Numbered from the stretch's first letter, positions 53,097 to 63,135 are shown. The stretch is DNA of 64,000 bases from Psychrobacter sp. M13 (GCF_030718935.1 NZ_CP132194.1:3113392-3177391); one strand, 5' to 3'. A program made the numbers and translations. The notes: generated by a model not told the origin, from the letters alone.

Positions 53097-56045
53097 ATGG
53101 GATCAAGTGATATGCGCCAATTTAAGTCGTTAACACGCTTACTTATATTTTATGCCTTAAGCTTGCTGATTATGCTAGCTCTATATTATGTCATGATATT
53201 TTCAATGTTAAAAAATGATAGCCAGCATCATAGTCAAACCGTATTTGATGCCCTGCATTATGAGGTGACGCAACATACTACACTAACGGACACCGAAATC
53301 GTAGCTATCTTAAAAAAGCCAATTTTCCAAGATATGAGCTATCAGATCATTTTAAAGTTGCCTTCTGGGAAAAGTTACATCCATCGCTACACTGGGCCTC
53401 AAGAAAAAAAGTTTACTACCGTTATTTTTCCGTCCCTTAGCACCTCAGATGCTAATAACAATTATCAGCTGACCGATAATACCTTAACGGGCGCGATCAA
53501 GCTGGTAGGCGGTCACCAACTTTACGTAGTATTACGCCACGAGCCTTTGGATATACAGTGGCTGTCTTATCAGTATTGGTTACCCATACTGATTGCTATC
53601 GCTTTATTTTCTACAGTCGTTTTATATATGTTTAAGCGCCGATTAAACTGGCTACAGTTGCTAGGCTATATCGAAGACATGCCGACTAATGCTAAAGAGG
53701 CTCATACTCTCTCTCCTTTCATTAAAAAAGACTCTACTCCTGAATTTATACGTCTAGGTTATGCTTTAGGTCGTGTCAGCTACCAATTACATAGCAACTA
53801 TCGTCGTATAAAAACCTTAAGTCATCGCTTAGAGCGTCTCGTGGATCAAGCGCCGCTACCTATGTTGATGATCATGAGCCAAGGTCAGGTTAGTTTTTTT
53901 AATCAGCGTTTTGAGCAAGTCTTTGCGACTACTTTTCAAAAAGATAACAATTATAGCTTATCAGATTTTGTGCAAAGCAATAACGAAGCCACTCAGCAGC
54001 TATTGCAGAAAATATCCACACAGCGTGTGACACGTACCTTACTCGTTTATGGTGTCGAAAATAAACTCGCCTATCATTTGCATATCACTCCATGGTTCGG
54101 TGAGCATGAGCATGAGCAAGTCCATGGCTTTACAGCATTACTAAGCCCAGTTAGCACTTTTATCAAGCAAGCTGATGATATGCGCTCACAAAATCAGCAA
54201 TTACAAATACAGCTAAAAGAGTTTGCTCACCTGAGATCTATTGTAGGTCATGAGTTGCGCACTCCGCTAAGATCTATTATTAATACGCTTGAGCTTGTCA
54301 TACCCTCTACTGTGTCTAACGAGCAGCAAAAGATCCTGAGTACTCTCAAGCAGTCTAGCCAGTCTATGTTGGCTATGCTAAATGACATGTTAAATGTGAC
54401 CAAGGTAGCAGCAGGCAAAGTACAAATAGTGAATGAACAGACAGATATCTTTAAGATAGGATTGCAAATTAGCGAGTCGATAGTGAATCATGCTCGTCAA
54501 AAAGATATCGAACTGCTGTACTTATTCATGCCTGAGTGTCCTCGGTTTATTAGCACAGATGTTGAGCGACTACAGCAAATACTGCTCAACTTTATGAATA
54601 ATGCTATAAAACTCACTCAATCAGGTTACGTATCTTTAGTGATAGAGCCAGTATTTGGGCGGCAGAGTCCTAATGCAAATAAGGCTTTGCTCAGTAGTCA
54701 TTTTAGTGAGGACAAGTTTTCTTTGGTTGATGAGGCGGTTGTATCAGTTAGCAGCAAAAGGCTTGAACCTTTGAGTATTTATTTTAATAAAGCTGCTGAT
54801 GTCAATGGTGATAAAGCTGAGATTACCACTCATCAACATTGGATACGCTTCAGTGTTAAAGACACTGGTAATAGTATCACTGAAGCTGAACAAAAAAAGC
54901 TGTTCTCCTACTTTGATCAGGATAATATTAAAACGAGTCATAAGTTCGATGACAAACAATTAGGACTGACGATATCTAATAGTTTTGCAAAACTACTTGG
55001 CGGCTTTGTTCAGCTCGACAGTAATAATAGCTCAGAAAACGTGTTCTCTTTATACTTACCTTGCCTAGCACCGATCTATCAGCCAGCCTATGATTTTCAC
55101 CCTAGCCAGACGCCTATCTATCTTATTGCGCTGGTCAAACATGATATCTGCTTAAATTATTTACAGCGGCTTTGCCAGCATCTCTCAATTAGTGCTAGTA
55201 TCTATACTATCAGTGATGCGCCAAGTAGCGCCGAGCTTGCCAAATATATAGCCGATAAAAGAGCAGTCTTCGCTCCTATACTGTTGTTAGAAAGTGAAGA
55301 GCATCATAGTTATAAGACTGATACTGATACTGATAGGCATAATGTTCAAAATGGCAAAAATACAACACCTTATCGCGATTTGAATCGTCTACTTACTTTG
55401 CCATTACCTAAAATATTGCTAAGTATGAAGCCTGAACGTGATATTTCATTAGATTATTTGCAGCAGTTTGACGGGTTTTTGAATAAACCTTTAGATGTTA
55501 CACTACTGTTATCTGAGCTGCTGCGCTTAACCCAGCCTAAGTTTTTAACCCAGCCCGCTTATATATCGAACAGTATTACCGATAATAAACGCAAAAACTT
55601 TCATGAGAAAATAGCCTTGTCAACTTCTACTCCTCTTACGGCAAATAGTACTGATACCTCAAAGTCAGATAAACTGACAGCACCTCTTATTCTTGTTGTT
55701 GAAGATAATATGATCAACCAAAGAGTAGCTTGTAAACTATTAGATCGCTTAGGATATCGAACTATCGTAGCTGAAGACGGCCAGCAAGCTCTAGAGCAGT
55801 TGGCCGCGGCAAGAGCGCAAATCTCACTTATCTTGATGGACTGCCGAATGCCTGTGATGGATGGCCTACAAGCTACGCAAGCTATTCGAGCACAAGGTGA
55901 CTCTATACCTATCGTAGCGCTGACAGCTAATACTTCAAAAGAAGATGAGGAGTCTTGTTATGCCTCAGGAATGGATGACTTTTTGCCAAAGCCTGTCAAT
56001 AAAGAACAACTTGAGGCAGCACTAAAACGCTTTATTGTTGATTAA
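53097..56045 (+). CDS. Hybrid sensor histidine kinase with receiver domain
   Basis: 982 residues. Two membrane helices (about 13-35 and 160-180) flank a ~120-residue periplasmic sensor. A PAS-like region (about 245-350) precedes the HisKA domain with phospho-acceptor His385 (GHELRTPLRSIINTLE), N-box LQQILLNFMNNAIKL, G1 SVKDTGNSITEAEQ and G2 QLGLTISNSFAKLLGG. A degenerate receiver-like segment (about 680-830) is followed by a full C-terminal REC domain with Asp915 in MDCRMPVMDG and Lys in LPKPVN. No Hpt domain. Ligand and partner unknown; resembles BarA/GacS-type kinases. The ATG at 53112 with AAGTGA before it is an alternative start. Confidence 0.85.
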   Translation: MGSSDMRQFKSLTRLLIFYALSLLIMLALYYVMIFSMLKNDSQHHSQTVFDALHYEVTQHTTLTDTEIVAILKKPIFQDMSYQIILKLPSGKSYIHRYTGPQEKKFTTVIFPSLSTSDANNNYQLTDNTLTGAIKLVGGHQLYVVLRHEPLDIQWLSYQYWLPILIAIALFSTVVLYMFKRRLNWLQLLGYIEDMPTNAKEAHTLSPFIKKDSTPEFIRLGYALGRVSYQLHSNYRRIKTLSHRLERLVDQAPLPMLMIMSQGQVSFFNQRFEQVFATTFQKDNNYSLSDFVQSNNEATQQLLQKISTQRVTRTLLVYGVENKLAYHLHITPWFGEHEHEQVHGFTALLSPVSTFIKQADDMRSQNQQLQIQLKEFAHLRSIVGHELRTPLRSIINTLELVIPSTVSNEQQKILSTLKQSSQSMLAMLNDMLNVTKVAAGKVQIVNEQTDIFKIGLQISESIVNHARQKDIELLYLFMPECPRFISTDVERLQQILLNFMNNAIKLTQSGYVSLVIEPVFGRQSPNANKALLSSHFSEDKFSLVDEAVVSVSSKRLEPLSIYFNKAADVNGDKAEITTHQHWIRFSVKDTGNSITEAEQKKLFSYFDQDNIKTSHKFDDKQLGLTISNSFAKLLGGFVQLDSNNSSENVFSLYLPCLAPIYQPAYDFHPSQTPIYLIALVKHDICLNYLQRLCQHLSISASIYTISDAPSSAELAKYIADKRAVFAPILLLESEEHHSYKTDTDTDRHNVQNGKNTTPYRDLNRLLTLPLPKILLSMKPERDISLDYLQQFDGFLNKPLDVTLLLSELLRLTQPKFLTQPAYISNSITDNKRKNFHEKIALSTSTPLTANSTDTSKSDKLTAPLILVVEDNMINQRVACKLLDRLGYRTIVAEDGQQALEQLAAARAQISLILMDCRMPVMDGLQATQAIRAQGDSIPIVALTANTSKEDEESCYASGMDDFLPKPVNKEQLEAALKRFIVD

Positions 56046-56104
56046 TCACCCTTATAGGCTTTCCTGAGCTCTCAGACTACCCTCTTCAAAAGTCGCTAAA
56101 TCAA

Positions 56105-56779
56105 TTACTTCATAAAGCCATTATCAGCCAAAAAGTCTTCGGTAATATTGCTCTTAGAATCAGAGGCATTCATAGTACCTGTTTGCGCTTTAGTCAATAA
56201 CCGCTCCAAGTAACGAGCAACTAGATCCACCTCAACATTAACCTTATCGCCAACCAGCCAATGCTGTGAGATGTTGGTCATCTTTGCTGTATGTGGAATG
56301 ATATTAAGACAGACGATGTTATCGCGGACTAAATTTGTCGTCAGACTAATACCATCAAGGGTAATAGAGCCTTTAGTCGCCGTATAATGTGCCAGCTCAT
56401 GCGGTACTTCAATCTCTATATAGATAGAGCGAGCGTCTTGTTGTAGCTTACTGACCACGCCTACCCCATCAACATGACCTGAAACGATATGACCACCGAA
56501 CCGAGTAGTCGGTAGCATCGCTTTTTCTAAGTTTACTTTGTGACCTATTTTTAGATCTTGTAGTGCGGTACGTGCGATGGTTTCACGTGACACATCGACT
56601 GCATAATAATTATCACCTAGCTCTACTACCGTTAGGCATATGCCATTAGAGGCAATAGAGTCCCCTAAAGAGACATCAGAGAAATCCAGCTCATCCGACT
56701 CTATAATCAGACGAATATCCCCACCAGTAGGTTGCATGGCTTTCACTTTGCCAACGCTTTCGATAATGCCAGTAAACAT
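56105..56779 (-). CDS. ribE: Riboflavin synthase, alpha chain
   Basis: 224 residues with two lumazine-binding repeats: MFTGIIESVGKVKAM, DSIASNGICLTVVELGDNYYAVDVSRETIARTAL, and RFGGHIVSGHVDGVG, KGSITLDGISLTTNLV. It dismutates 6,7-dimethyl-8-ribityllumazine to riboflavin. The C-terminal ~25 residues extend past the usual end. It is separated from ribD by 369 bp, so probably an independent unit; no FMN riboswitch is recognised. Confidence 0.93.
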   Translation of the reverse strand: MFTGIIESVGKVKAMQPTGGDIRLIIESDELDFSDVSLGDSIASNGICLTVVELGDNYYAVDVSRETIARTALQDLKIGHKVNLEKAMLPTTRFGGHIVSGHVDGVGVVSKLQQDARSIYIEIEVPHELAHYTATKGSITLDGISLTTNLVRDNIVCLNIIPHTAKMTNISQHWLVGDKVNVEVDLVARYLERLLTKAQTGTMNASDSKSNITEDFLADNGFMK

Positions 56780-57025
56780 AGAACCTCACTTTGTTATCTT
56801 ATTTATATTTCTAATTAAAATACCTATTCTTGCAGAAATTTTCAATGGTATAAGTTGTGGATAAGTATAAGCTATTTGTATAACTTCATAATAAAAAGGT
56901 TGGTTTTCCAAACTTATCCACAGCAAGTATGCTTTTGTGAAAAAAATAAAATATAGCTACATATGTAGTAGACCCTTTGCGCTATAACGTTTTCGAGATT
57001 TAAATAAAAATATATTTACAAGTTT

Positions 57026-57041
57026 AGTTTCACATGAAACA
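57026..57041 (+). promoter_or_regulatory. parS-like ParB binding site 4
   Basis: AGTTTCACATGAAACA; two bases from consensus. Paired with site 5 twelve bases away. Confidence 0.55.
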
Positions 57042-57052
57042 AAGTTATACAC

Positions 57053-57068
57053 AGTTTCATGTGAAACT
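57053..57068 (-). promoter_or_regulatory. parS-like ParB binding site 5
   Basis: AGTTTCATGTGAAACT, the inverted orientation of the same core, three bases from consensus. Confidence 0.5.
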
Positions 57069-57148
57069 ATCAAACACTTATCAATATCTAGTTATATTTC
57101 AATTTTAAACATTTATTTGGCAATGAACGATTTGACTAACCCAGTGGC

Positions 57149-58204
57149 TTAGAGTGCTGTCAGAGTAATCTTAATGTCTGATTCCATATGTTCAACGTTA
57201 TGATACTTAAACCGCAGCTGCTGAGCTAACGTCAAAGGATTGAAGTTAATCATAGCTTGCGCTTGCGACCCCAACAGACAAGGTGCTTGATAGACAATAA
57301 GTTCATCAACTAACTGCTGGCTTATAAAGCTACCTGCGACACTAGCCCCTGCCTCAACTAAAACATCATAGCACTGATGCTCACTGACCAAACGTTTTAG
57401 CAACATCGATAGATCATCATCGCGCCAATATAAGGTATCGGCTTGCTGACAGAGTTTATAAGATGACTTAGTATCATAAGCCAAACGCTCGCTTCTATCG
57501 AGTATCACAACCAGTGGCTGAGGAACCTTTTCTACGTCTATGCCTAAGTGGGTTGAGCGTACATTTAGCTTAGGATTATCAGCAATAACCGTCTGACTAC
57601 CTGTGATAATAGCCGCACTTTTTGCTCGTAGCTTTTGCACATCCTCTCTTGCCGCTGCACCAGTAATCCACTTCGACTCACCTGATGCCATTGCCGTACG
57701 CCCATCAAGACTAGTGGCGATTTTTAAGCGTACATAAGGCATTTGTGTACGCATCGCCTTCAAAAAACCTTGATTTAAGGCTTCAGCTTGCTCAGCTAGC
57801 ACGCCCACTCTCACAGTAATACCAGCCTGCTGTAATAACGCTACCCCGCGACCTGCTACTTTTGGATTAGGATCGAGTCCTGCGATGACCACCCGTTTGA
57901 TACCAGCCGTTATTAAGGCTTCTGCACAAGGCGGCGTACGCCCTGTATGACTGCATGGCTCCAAGGTAACGTAAGCGGTCGCGCCAGCTGCCCTATCTCC
58001 AGCGTCTTTAAGTGCAAAGACTTCAGCGTGTGGCAATCCTGCTTGCGGATGAAAGCCCTGACCCACCATTTGCTCTGCTTGTACGATAACACAGCCGACT
58101 GCTGGATTAGGCCGTGTCGTATACATACCAAGCCGTGCCTGCTCTACGGCTAGCATCATAAAATAGTTATCTTGAGCATTTTGATCAGGAGTGATAGTTG
58201 GCAT
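57149..58204 (-). CDS. ribD: Bifunctional riboflavin deaminase/reductase
   Basis: 351 residues. Deaminase zinc site: HAEVFALKDAG, LEPCSHTGRTPPCAEALI; reductase: MPYVRLKIATSLDGRTAMASGESKWITG, AIITGSQTVIADNP, VLVEAGASVAGSF. Catalyses steps two and three of riboflavin synthesis. 46 bp downstream of nrdR in the same direction, so likely one unit. Confidence 0.93.
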   Translation of the reverse strand: MPTITPDQNAQDNYFMMLAVEQARLGMYTTRPNPAVGCVIVQAEQMVGQGFHPQAGLPHAEVFALKDAGDRAAGATAYVTLEPCSHTGRTPPCAEALITAGIKRVVIAGLDPNPKVAGRGVALLQQAGITVRVGVLAEQAEALNQGFLKAMRTQMPYVRLKIATSLDGRTAMASGESKWITGAAAREDVQKLRAKSAAIITGSQTVIADNPKLNVRSTHLGIDVEKVPQPLVVILDRSERLAYDTKSSYKLCQQADTLYWRDDDLSMLLKRLVSEHQCYDVLVEAGASVAGSFISQQLVDELIVYQAPCLLGSQAQAMINFNPLTLAQQLRFKYHNVEHMESDIKITLTAL

Positions 58205-58250
58205 AAGAAGGTCACATTTAATAGGGGTTTAGCAGTGCAACTAGCAAAAA

Positions 58251-58718
58251 TTAGCCGTCGCTTTTATCATTAGGGCGAATATTGGCAATCTCTTGATGAA
58301 AAGCATCGATATCTTGAAAATCACGATAGACGCTAGCGAAACGTACATAAGCCACATCATCAAGTGATTTGAGCTCACTCATGATAATCTCTCCTAACAC
58401 CTTGCTATTGATTTCACGCTCGCCCATCTGTCGTACACGTTTTTCAATACGACTGATCATACCCTCCTGCTCATCGATAGTGATCGGTCGCTTTTGTAGC
58501 GGCAACAGAATAGAGCGGCGTAGTTTTTCATTATCATAGGGCTCAATTTTGCCACTGGACTTTATGATACGAGGCATAACTACCTCTACCATCTCAAAAG
58601 TTGTAAAGCGCTCTTGGCAACCATTACAGGATCTGCGGCGACGTACTTGCGCACCTTCTGCCGCTAAGCGTGAATCAATAACTTTAGTCTCTGAAGCGTT
58701 ACAATAAGGACAGTGCAT
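58251..58718 (-). CDS. nrdR: Transcriptional repressor NrdR
   Basis: 155 residues: zinc ribbon [17 protein letters not shown]...[17 protein letters not shown] and ATP-cone domain [34 protein letters not shown]. It represses ribonucleotide reductase genes in response to ATP/dATP. The gene order nrdR-ribD is common in gammaproteobacteria. Confidence 0.95.
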   Translation of the reverse strand: MHCPYCNASETKVIDSRLAAEGAQVRRRRSCNGCQERFTTFEMVEVVMPRIIKSSGKIEPYDNEKLRRSILLPLQKRPITIDEQEGMISRIEKRVRQMGEREINSKVLGEIIMSELKSLDDVAYVRFASVYRDFQDIDAFHQEIANIRPNDKSDG

Positions 58719-58754
58719 ACTGTATTCCTAATATTAGCTTTATACTAATCAAAA

Positions 58755-60200
58755 TTATTTACCAATACAAAAGCTGCCAAATATTTTACCTAATAAGTCA
58801 TCGGCACTAAACTCACCAGTGATTTCGCCCAGGCTTATTTGAGCTTGACGCAAGCTTTCTGCGACCAGCTCTCCTGCCTGAAATACTGTGAGCTGCTCAT
58901 GCGCCTCAAACAGATAATCAGTGGTACGTCTTAACGCATCTAAGTGACGAGTACGGGCAATAAGACTGTTTTCTGGTGGATGAAAGCCTACTTTAGCACA
59001 CAAGGCCGCTGTTAAGTCCTCGATGCCTGCGCCTGTTTCACATGAAACATTAACTTGCTCATAATCTTTATTATTAGCATAATGAATAATCGTAGAGCTT
59101 AATGGTTCTGTAGTTTCCATCTTACTTTGACTGATTAAATCACTTTTATTAGCGATAATTAGTAAGCGCTCAGGTTCAGGCAGCTTACCAAATAGCTGCT
59201 CGGCTAACTGCAGTGGCGTACTATCGCCTGCTATATCACGAGTGACATCATAGACTAGCAGTAGCATATCAGCTTGGGTAATAGCAGTATGTGCACGTGC
59301 GATACCGATACGCTCAACCGTATCCTCGGTATCACGTAAGCCTGCGGTATCAGTCAAATGTAAGGTCAAACCATTTAATACCACCGTCTCTTGTAACGTA
59401 TCGCGGGTCGTCCCTGCCACCTCAGTGACAATAGCGCGCTCTTGACCTGCTAAGCGATTGAGCAAACTTGACTTACCCGCATTCGGGCGCCCTGCAAGCA
59501 CCACATGGATACCATCACGCAGTAACTGTCCTTGCTTTGCAGTTGCTAATACTTGCTGTATTTGTGCCTGCACTTGCTCAAGCTTGCCTTGTATAACACC
59601 ATCTGATAAAAAGTCTACATCCTCTTCATCGGGGAAATCAATCGCCGCTTCGACATGTAGTCGAAGATGAATGAGTTGTTCTAATAGCTGATTGATCTTT
59701 TGCGAGAATTCACCACTTAACGAGCGAATAGCACTACTAGCCGCAGCAGCACTGGTAGCATCGATAGCATCAGCGATCGCTTCAGCTTGCAGTAGATCTA
59801 TTTTATCATTATCAAAAGCGCGATAAGAGAACTCACCAGCGCTTGCTTGCTTAGCGCCAAGCTCAAACGCTCGCGCTAATAGCTGATTCTGTAATATAAC
59901 ACCGCCATGGCCTTGTAGCTCAATCACATCCTCACCTGTAAAGGAATGCGGCGCTTTAAAATAAAGCACTAAGCCCTCGTCAACTACGGTACCATCAGCC
60001 TGATAAAAGCGACAAAAACTGGCGAGTCTTGGGGTAAATTCAGTCTTACCTGTCAGCAAACAAGCTATTGCATAAGCTTTTGATCCTGACAGACGGATAA
60101 TACCAACACCACCACGCCCAAGTGGCGTAGCTATGGCAGCAATCGTAGTAGACACAGATAAAACCGATGAATCAGTCGGTTTCGTAGTAATAGAATTCAC
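58755..60200 (-). CDS. mnmE: tRNA modification GTPase MnmE
   Basis: 481 residues from GTG 60200 (MNSITT) with GAGAG upstream; a TTG four codons earlier is an alternative. Folate-binding N domain IAAIATPLGRGGVGIIRLSG, G domain GRPNAGKSSLLN, DTAGLRDTEDTVE and NKSD, and the C-terminal CIGK. It modifies U34 of tRNAs with MnmG. The parS-like site 6 lies inside at SCETG of the G-domain region. 36 bp upstream of nrdR. Confidence 0.95.
   Translation of the reverse strand: MNSITTKPTDSSVLSVSTTIAAIATPLGRGGVGIIRLSGSKAYAIACLLTGKTEFTPRLASFCRFYQADGTVVDEGLVLYFKAPHSFTGEDVIELQGHGGVILQNQLLARAFELGAKQASAGEFSYRAFDNDKIDLLQAEAIADAIDATSAAAASSAIRSLSGEFSQKINQLLEQLIHLRLHVEAAIDFPDEEDVDFLSDGVIQGKLEQVQAQIQQVLATAKQGQLLRDGIHVVLAGRPNAGKSSLLNRLAGQERAIVTEVAGTTRDTLQETVVLNGLTLHLTDTAGLRDTEDTVERIGIARAHTAITQADMLLLVYDVTRDIAGDSTPLQLAEQLFGKLPEPERLLIIANKSDLISQSKMETTEPLSSTIIHYANNKDYEQVNVSCETGAGIEDLTAALCAKVGFHPPENSLIARTRHLDALRRTTDYLFEAHEQLTVFQAGELVAESLRQAQISLGEITGEFSADDLLGKIFGSFCIGK
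59034..59049 (+). promoter_or_regulatory. parS-like ParB binding site 6 (inside mnmE)
   Basis: TGTTTCACATGAAACA, identical to sites 1-3, within mnmE (encodes NVSCET). Confidence 0.65.
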
Positions 60201-60309
60201 AACCGCTCTCAATAGCTAAAACCACCATTATAGACGGCTAAGCTTAGACTAACAAAACAAACTTGAAATTGATCTACGATAATCATCACTTCGATTCAGT
60301 TCAGACATA

Positions 60310-60339
60310 AAAAAACCATCGCGATTGCGATGGTTTTTT
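60310..60339 (-). terminator. Intrinsic terminator of yidC
   Basis: AAAACCATCGC and GCGATGGTTTT around GATT, flanked by A- and T-runs. Confidence 0.85.
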
Positions 60340-60356
60340 ATTTTCGATCAGCTCAT

Positions 60357-62045
60357 CTAGCCCTCTAAAACTTTAACAGTACGATGCTTTTGCTCAGTTT
60401 CAACCTTTTTATTGATCAGGTACTGTTGAGTCATACTGAACAAGTTGTTCACAGTCCAATACAGTACTAAACCTGCTGGGAAGAACAGCATAAAAGCGGT
60501 GAAAATAATAGGCAAAAACTTCATAACTTTTGCTTGCATAGGATCAGTAGGCTGCGGGTTTAGCTGCTGTTGGGTAAACATTGAAGCACCCATCAATAGC
60601 GGCAAGATAAACCAAGGATCCATGGCTGATAAATCGTTAATCCATAGAATCCAAGGCGCATGACGCAGCTCGACACTCTCGACCAGCACCCAATATAACG
60701 CTAAGAAAATAGGCATCTGCATCAATATAGGCAGACAACCTGCCATAGGATTAACTTTCTCTTCTTTATAAATCCCCATCATTGCTTGCGACATCTTCAT
60801 CCGATCATCGCCATGCTCTTCTTTAAGAGCAGCCAGTCGTGGAGCAATAGCACGCATTTTTGCCATTGAATAGTAGCTCTTATTAGAGAACCACATCAGC
60901 GCAATCTTAACCAATATCGTCAATAGGATGATAGACCAACCCCAGTTGCCGATCACTTTATGAATACCATCTAGAATTGCAAATAATATCTTAGAGATAG
61001 GCCAGAGCAGACCGTAATCAACGGTTTGATTGAGACCAACTGCTACGTCTTTAAGCTCAGACTGTACCTTAGGACCTGCATATAGCGTCGCGGTCAAAGT
61101 CGCCTGTTTATTTGCGGCTATATTAATTGGTTGACTATTAAAACCAATAAAGTACTCATCAGCGGTTTCACGACTAAAGAAGTTACCTGTAAAGTTTTCA
61201 GGTGTCCATGCTGACACAAAATAATGCTGCACAATACCAACCCAGCCACTATCGCTAGTCGTTGTAGTCAGCTCACCATCGCTAAAGTCATTAAACTTAA
61301 GCTTATTATAAGGATCATCTGGCGTACCCCAAGCACCGCCTAGATAGGTTGCCATGCTAAGTGCACCCTTATCAGACATACCAGGATCTTTACTAGCATC
61401 ACGTTTTAGTTGTGCAAATAACTGTCCTTGCCATGGATTTGCTGACTGGTTTTGAATCTGGTAACTGACATCGATAGGGTACTTATCATGAGTAAAGGTA
61501 AAGGTCTTAGTGATCGTCACCCCATCTTTTTGATAAGTAAGTGGTACTGCTAAAGTCTGCTGACCTTCAGTCATCGTGTAGCTGTTAGCACTATGACTAT
61601 AGTTAGCTCGACCATCAGCCGTATCAATACCATCAACGCCAATCAATCCTGACTGCGCAACATAAACACGATTACTATCATTTTCTAATAGCACAAAAGG
61701 CTGATCGCTATCGAGCGTCGCGTTATATTGCTTAAGCGCTGCATAAACGATATCCCCTCCTTCTGGATTGATCTTGATATCGTAACGGTTGGTTGTCACG
61801 GTAATCAAACCAGTATCTGTAGCTGGCGTTGCTACCGCGTTGTTGTTAGCAGTAGGCAGCGTTTGCACTGGAATATCACCAGCCGCACCAGTTGTCGATG
61901 GAATATCAGACCCTACCGAAGTTGCCGTATTAGGGACAGCCTCTACAGGTGTGGCATCAGAATAATCATCTCGCCATGCCAAAATCAGCAGATAAGCGGT
62001 AATTAGCATCGCGATGATGATCATTACCCGAAGTATCTTTTGCAT
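60357..62045 (-). CDS. yidC: Membrane protein insertase YidC
   Basis: 562 residues. N-terminal signal-anchor (MQKILRVMIIIAMLITAYLLIL), Thr/Ala-rich linker, a periplasmic beta-supersandwich, then the conserved 60KD_IMP core NWGWSIILLTILVKIALMWFSNKSYYSMAKMRAIAPRLAALKEEHGDD, NPMAGCLPILMQMPIFLALYWVLVESVELRHAPW and LVLYWTVNNLFSMTQQYLI. Inserts proteins into the inner membrane with or without SecYEG. Separated from yidD by 294 bp holding six DnaA boxes. Confidence 0.97.
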   Translation of the reverse strand: MQKILRVMIIIAMLITAYLLILAWRDDYSDATPVEAVPNTATSVGSDIPSTTGAAGDIPVQTLPTANNNAVATPATDTGLITVTTNRYDIKINPEGGDIVYAALKQYNATLDSDQPFVLLENDSNRVYVAQSGLIGVDGIDTADGRANYSHSANSYTMTEGQQTLAVPLTYQKDGVTITKTFTFTHDKYPIDVSYQIQNQSANPWQGQLFAQLKRDASKDPGMSDKGALSMATYLGGAWGTPDDPYNKLKFNDFSDGELTTTTSDSGWVGIVQHYFVSAWTPENFTGNFFSRETADEYFIGFNSQPINIAANKQATLTATLYAGPKVQSELKDVAVGLNQTVDYGLLWPISKILFAILDGIHKVIGNWGWSIILLTILVKIALMWFSNKSYYSMAKMRAIAPRLAALKEEHGDDRMKMSQAMMGIYKEEKVNPMAGCLPILMQMPIFLALYWVLVESVELRHAPWILWINDLSAMDPWFILPLLMGASMFTQQQLNPQPTDPMQAKVMKFLPIIFTAFMLFFPAGLVLYWTVNNLFSMTQQYLINKKVETEQKHRTVKVLEG

Positions 62046-62339
62046 AAACCTTTCCTAGATTAAAAAATTAGGGCATAAAAATAGGGTATTGATCAGAGTT
62101 ACCCACAAGTTATCCACAGAACCAGCAGTTATTTGCATAAAATGTGCATTATTTTACTAAAAATAAACCCTAAATGATACCAACAGTGTGGATAAGTTGT
62201 GGATAACTCTAATTCAATGAGGATAACCTCAGTAAACTATGATTGGTACATTTAAAACAAGGGCAGATTGTGGATAAGCTGAAATGTAGATAATCAACTT
62301 GTGGATAACTCTTGTTAGTTATCCACATGCTCCTTGATA
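62046..62339. other. DnaA-box cluster between yidC and yidD
   Basis: Six perfect TTATCCACA 9-mers in 220 bp: 62110-62118 (+), 62187-62195 (-), 62198-62206 (-), 62269-62277 (-), 62300-62308 (-) and 62319-62327 (+), in AT-rich DNA. No gene is present. Such density elsewhere marks origins or DnaA-titration loci. Confidence 0.8.
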
Positions 62340-62762
62340 CTAGCGCATCAAGTCGTTCAGACGTGCCACGTAACTGCTATCGTCACGGTAAACACTGCTA
62401 TAAGTGCTTTTATTAAGCCTACTGCTTTTCAATGGTTCTATTTTCAGAGATATATTTATATCACTACTGTTCATATCATCAATGGTTGAAACAAATTTAT
62501 AGTAATAATGATTTAAAGGTAGGGGAACAAAATCAACCCCGTGTCCACCCCATGGCTGGCAACGAGACAGGCGTTTTAATAGTAACCAGCTACCTGATCT
62601 AACCCCATGCCATGCTAACGCCTGTTTACCATAACTTGAACAGGTTGGGTAATAACGACAACGTGCAGGTAATAATGGGCTTATTATTCTTTGATAAAAA
62701 TTAATGAATGAAATAATAAATAGATAAACATATCTATTTATTATTTTTGTAGTTTTTAACAT
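62340..62762 (-). CDS. yidD: Membrane protein insertion efficiency factor YidD
   Basis: 140 residues. The YidD core is [61 protein letters not shown]. About 50 extra C-terminal residues (Ser/Lys-rich) go beyond the usual ~85-residue protein. Starts two bases after the rnpA stop, in the canonical rnpA-yidD-yidC order. Confidence 0.9.
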   Translation of the reverse strand: MLKTTKIINRYVYLFIISFINFYQRIISPLLPARCRYYPTCSSYGKQALAWHGVRSGSWLLLKRLSRCQPWGGHGVDFVPLPLNHYYYKFVSTIDDMNSSDINISLKIEPLKSSRLNKSTYSSVYRDDSSYVARLNDLMR

Positions 62763-62763
62763 T

Positions 62764-63135
62764 CTATTTTTTTTCTATTTTTTTAAAAATATTATTTATC
62801 TCTATTATTAAATTTTTACTGTTTAATTCATCAATAGATTTTTTAACTATAAAAACAATATCTTTATTTTCTAACCTATAGCTTTGCAAGCGAAAGTTTT
62901 CACGAATCTGACGTTTAATTAAATTTCGTTTTACGGCAGTAGGTACTTTACGTTTCGTTATCGCCATGCCTATACGCGGTTTTTCACTGTCATTACTACG
63001 CACAAACGCCATCAAATGAGTCTGATGTAGTTTTCGTTCAGGCGCATCAAATACCTCTTTGAACGCAGTTGGCGTGAGCAGACGCTGCTCCTTTGTGAAT
63101 GTCGCAGTAGTTACAGCTGATACAGGATTTGACAT
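62764..63135 (-). CDS. rnpA: Ribonuclease P protein component
   Basis: 123 residues from ATG 63135 (MSNPVSAV); the frame extends ten codons upstream, where GAGTTG would be a weak site. Core: [47 protein letters not shown] with the RNR-like basic motif, [13 protein letters not shown]. Works with the rnpB RNA (not in the window) to mature tRNA 5' ends. AT-rich C terminus. Confidence 0.92.
   Translation of the reverse strand: MSNPVSAVTTATFTKEQRLLTPTAFKEVFDAPERKLHQTHLMAFVRSNDSEKPRIGMAITKRKVPTAVKRNLIKRQIRENFRLQSYRLENKDIVFIVKKSIDELNSKNLIIEINNIFKKIEKK

Larger units (their letters stand above)
56780..57148. other. Intergenic region with DnaA boxes and parS-like sites
   Basis: 369 bp AT-rich region between ribD and ribE. 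It contains two DnaA boxes (56856-56864 minus and 56914-56922 plus) and two parS-like sites (57026-57041 and 57053-57068). No gene or riboswitch recognised. Confidence 0.6.

Noticed and set aside
56577..56595. GGTTTCACGTGACACA in ribE as a parS site
   Set aside because: Two mismatches, and the stretch is explained by the conserved DVSRET motif of riboflavin synthase.
56780..57148. FMN riboswitch upstream of ribE
   Set aside because: No RFN conserved segments are visible in the gap.
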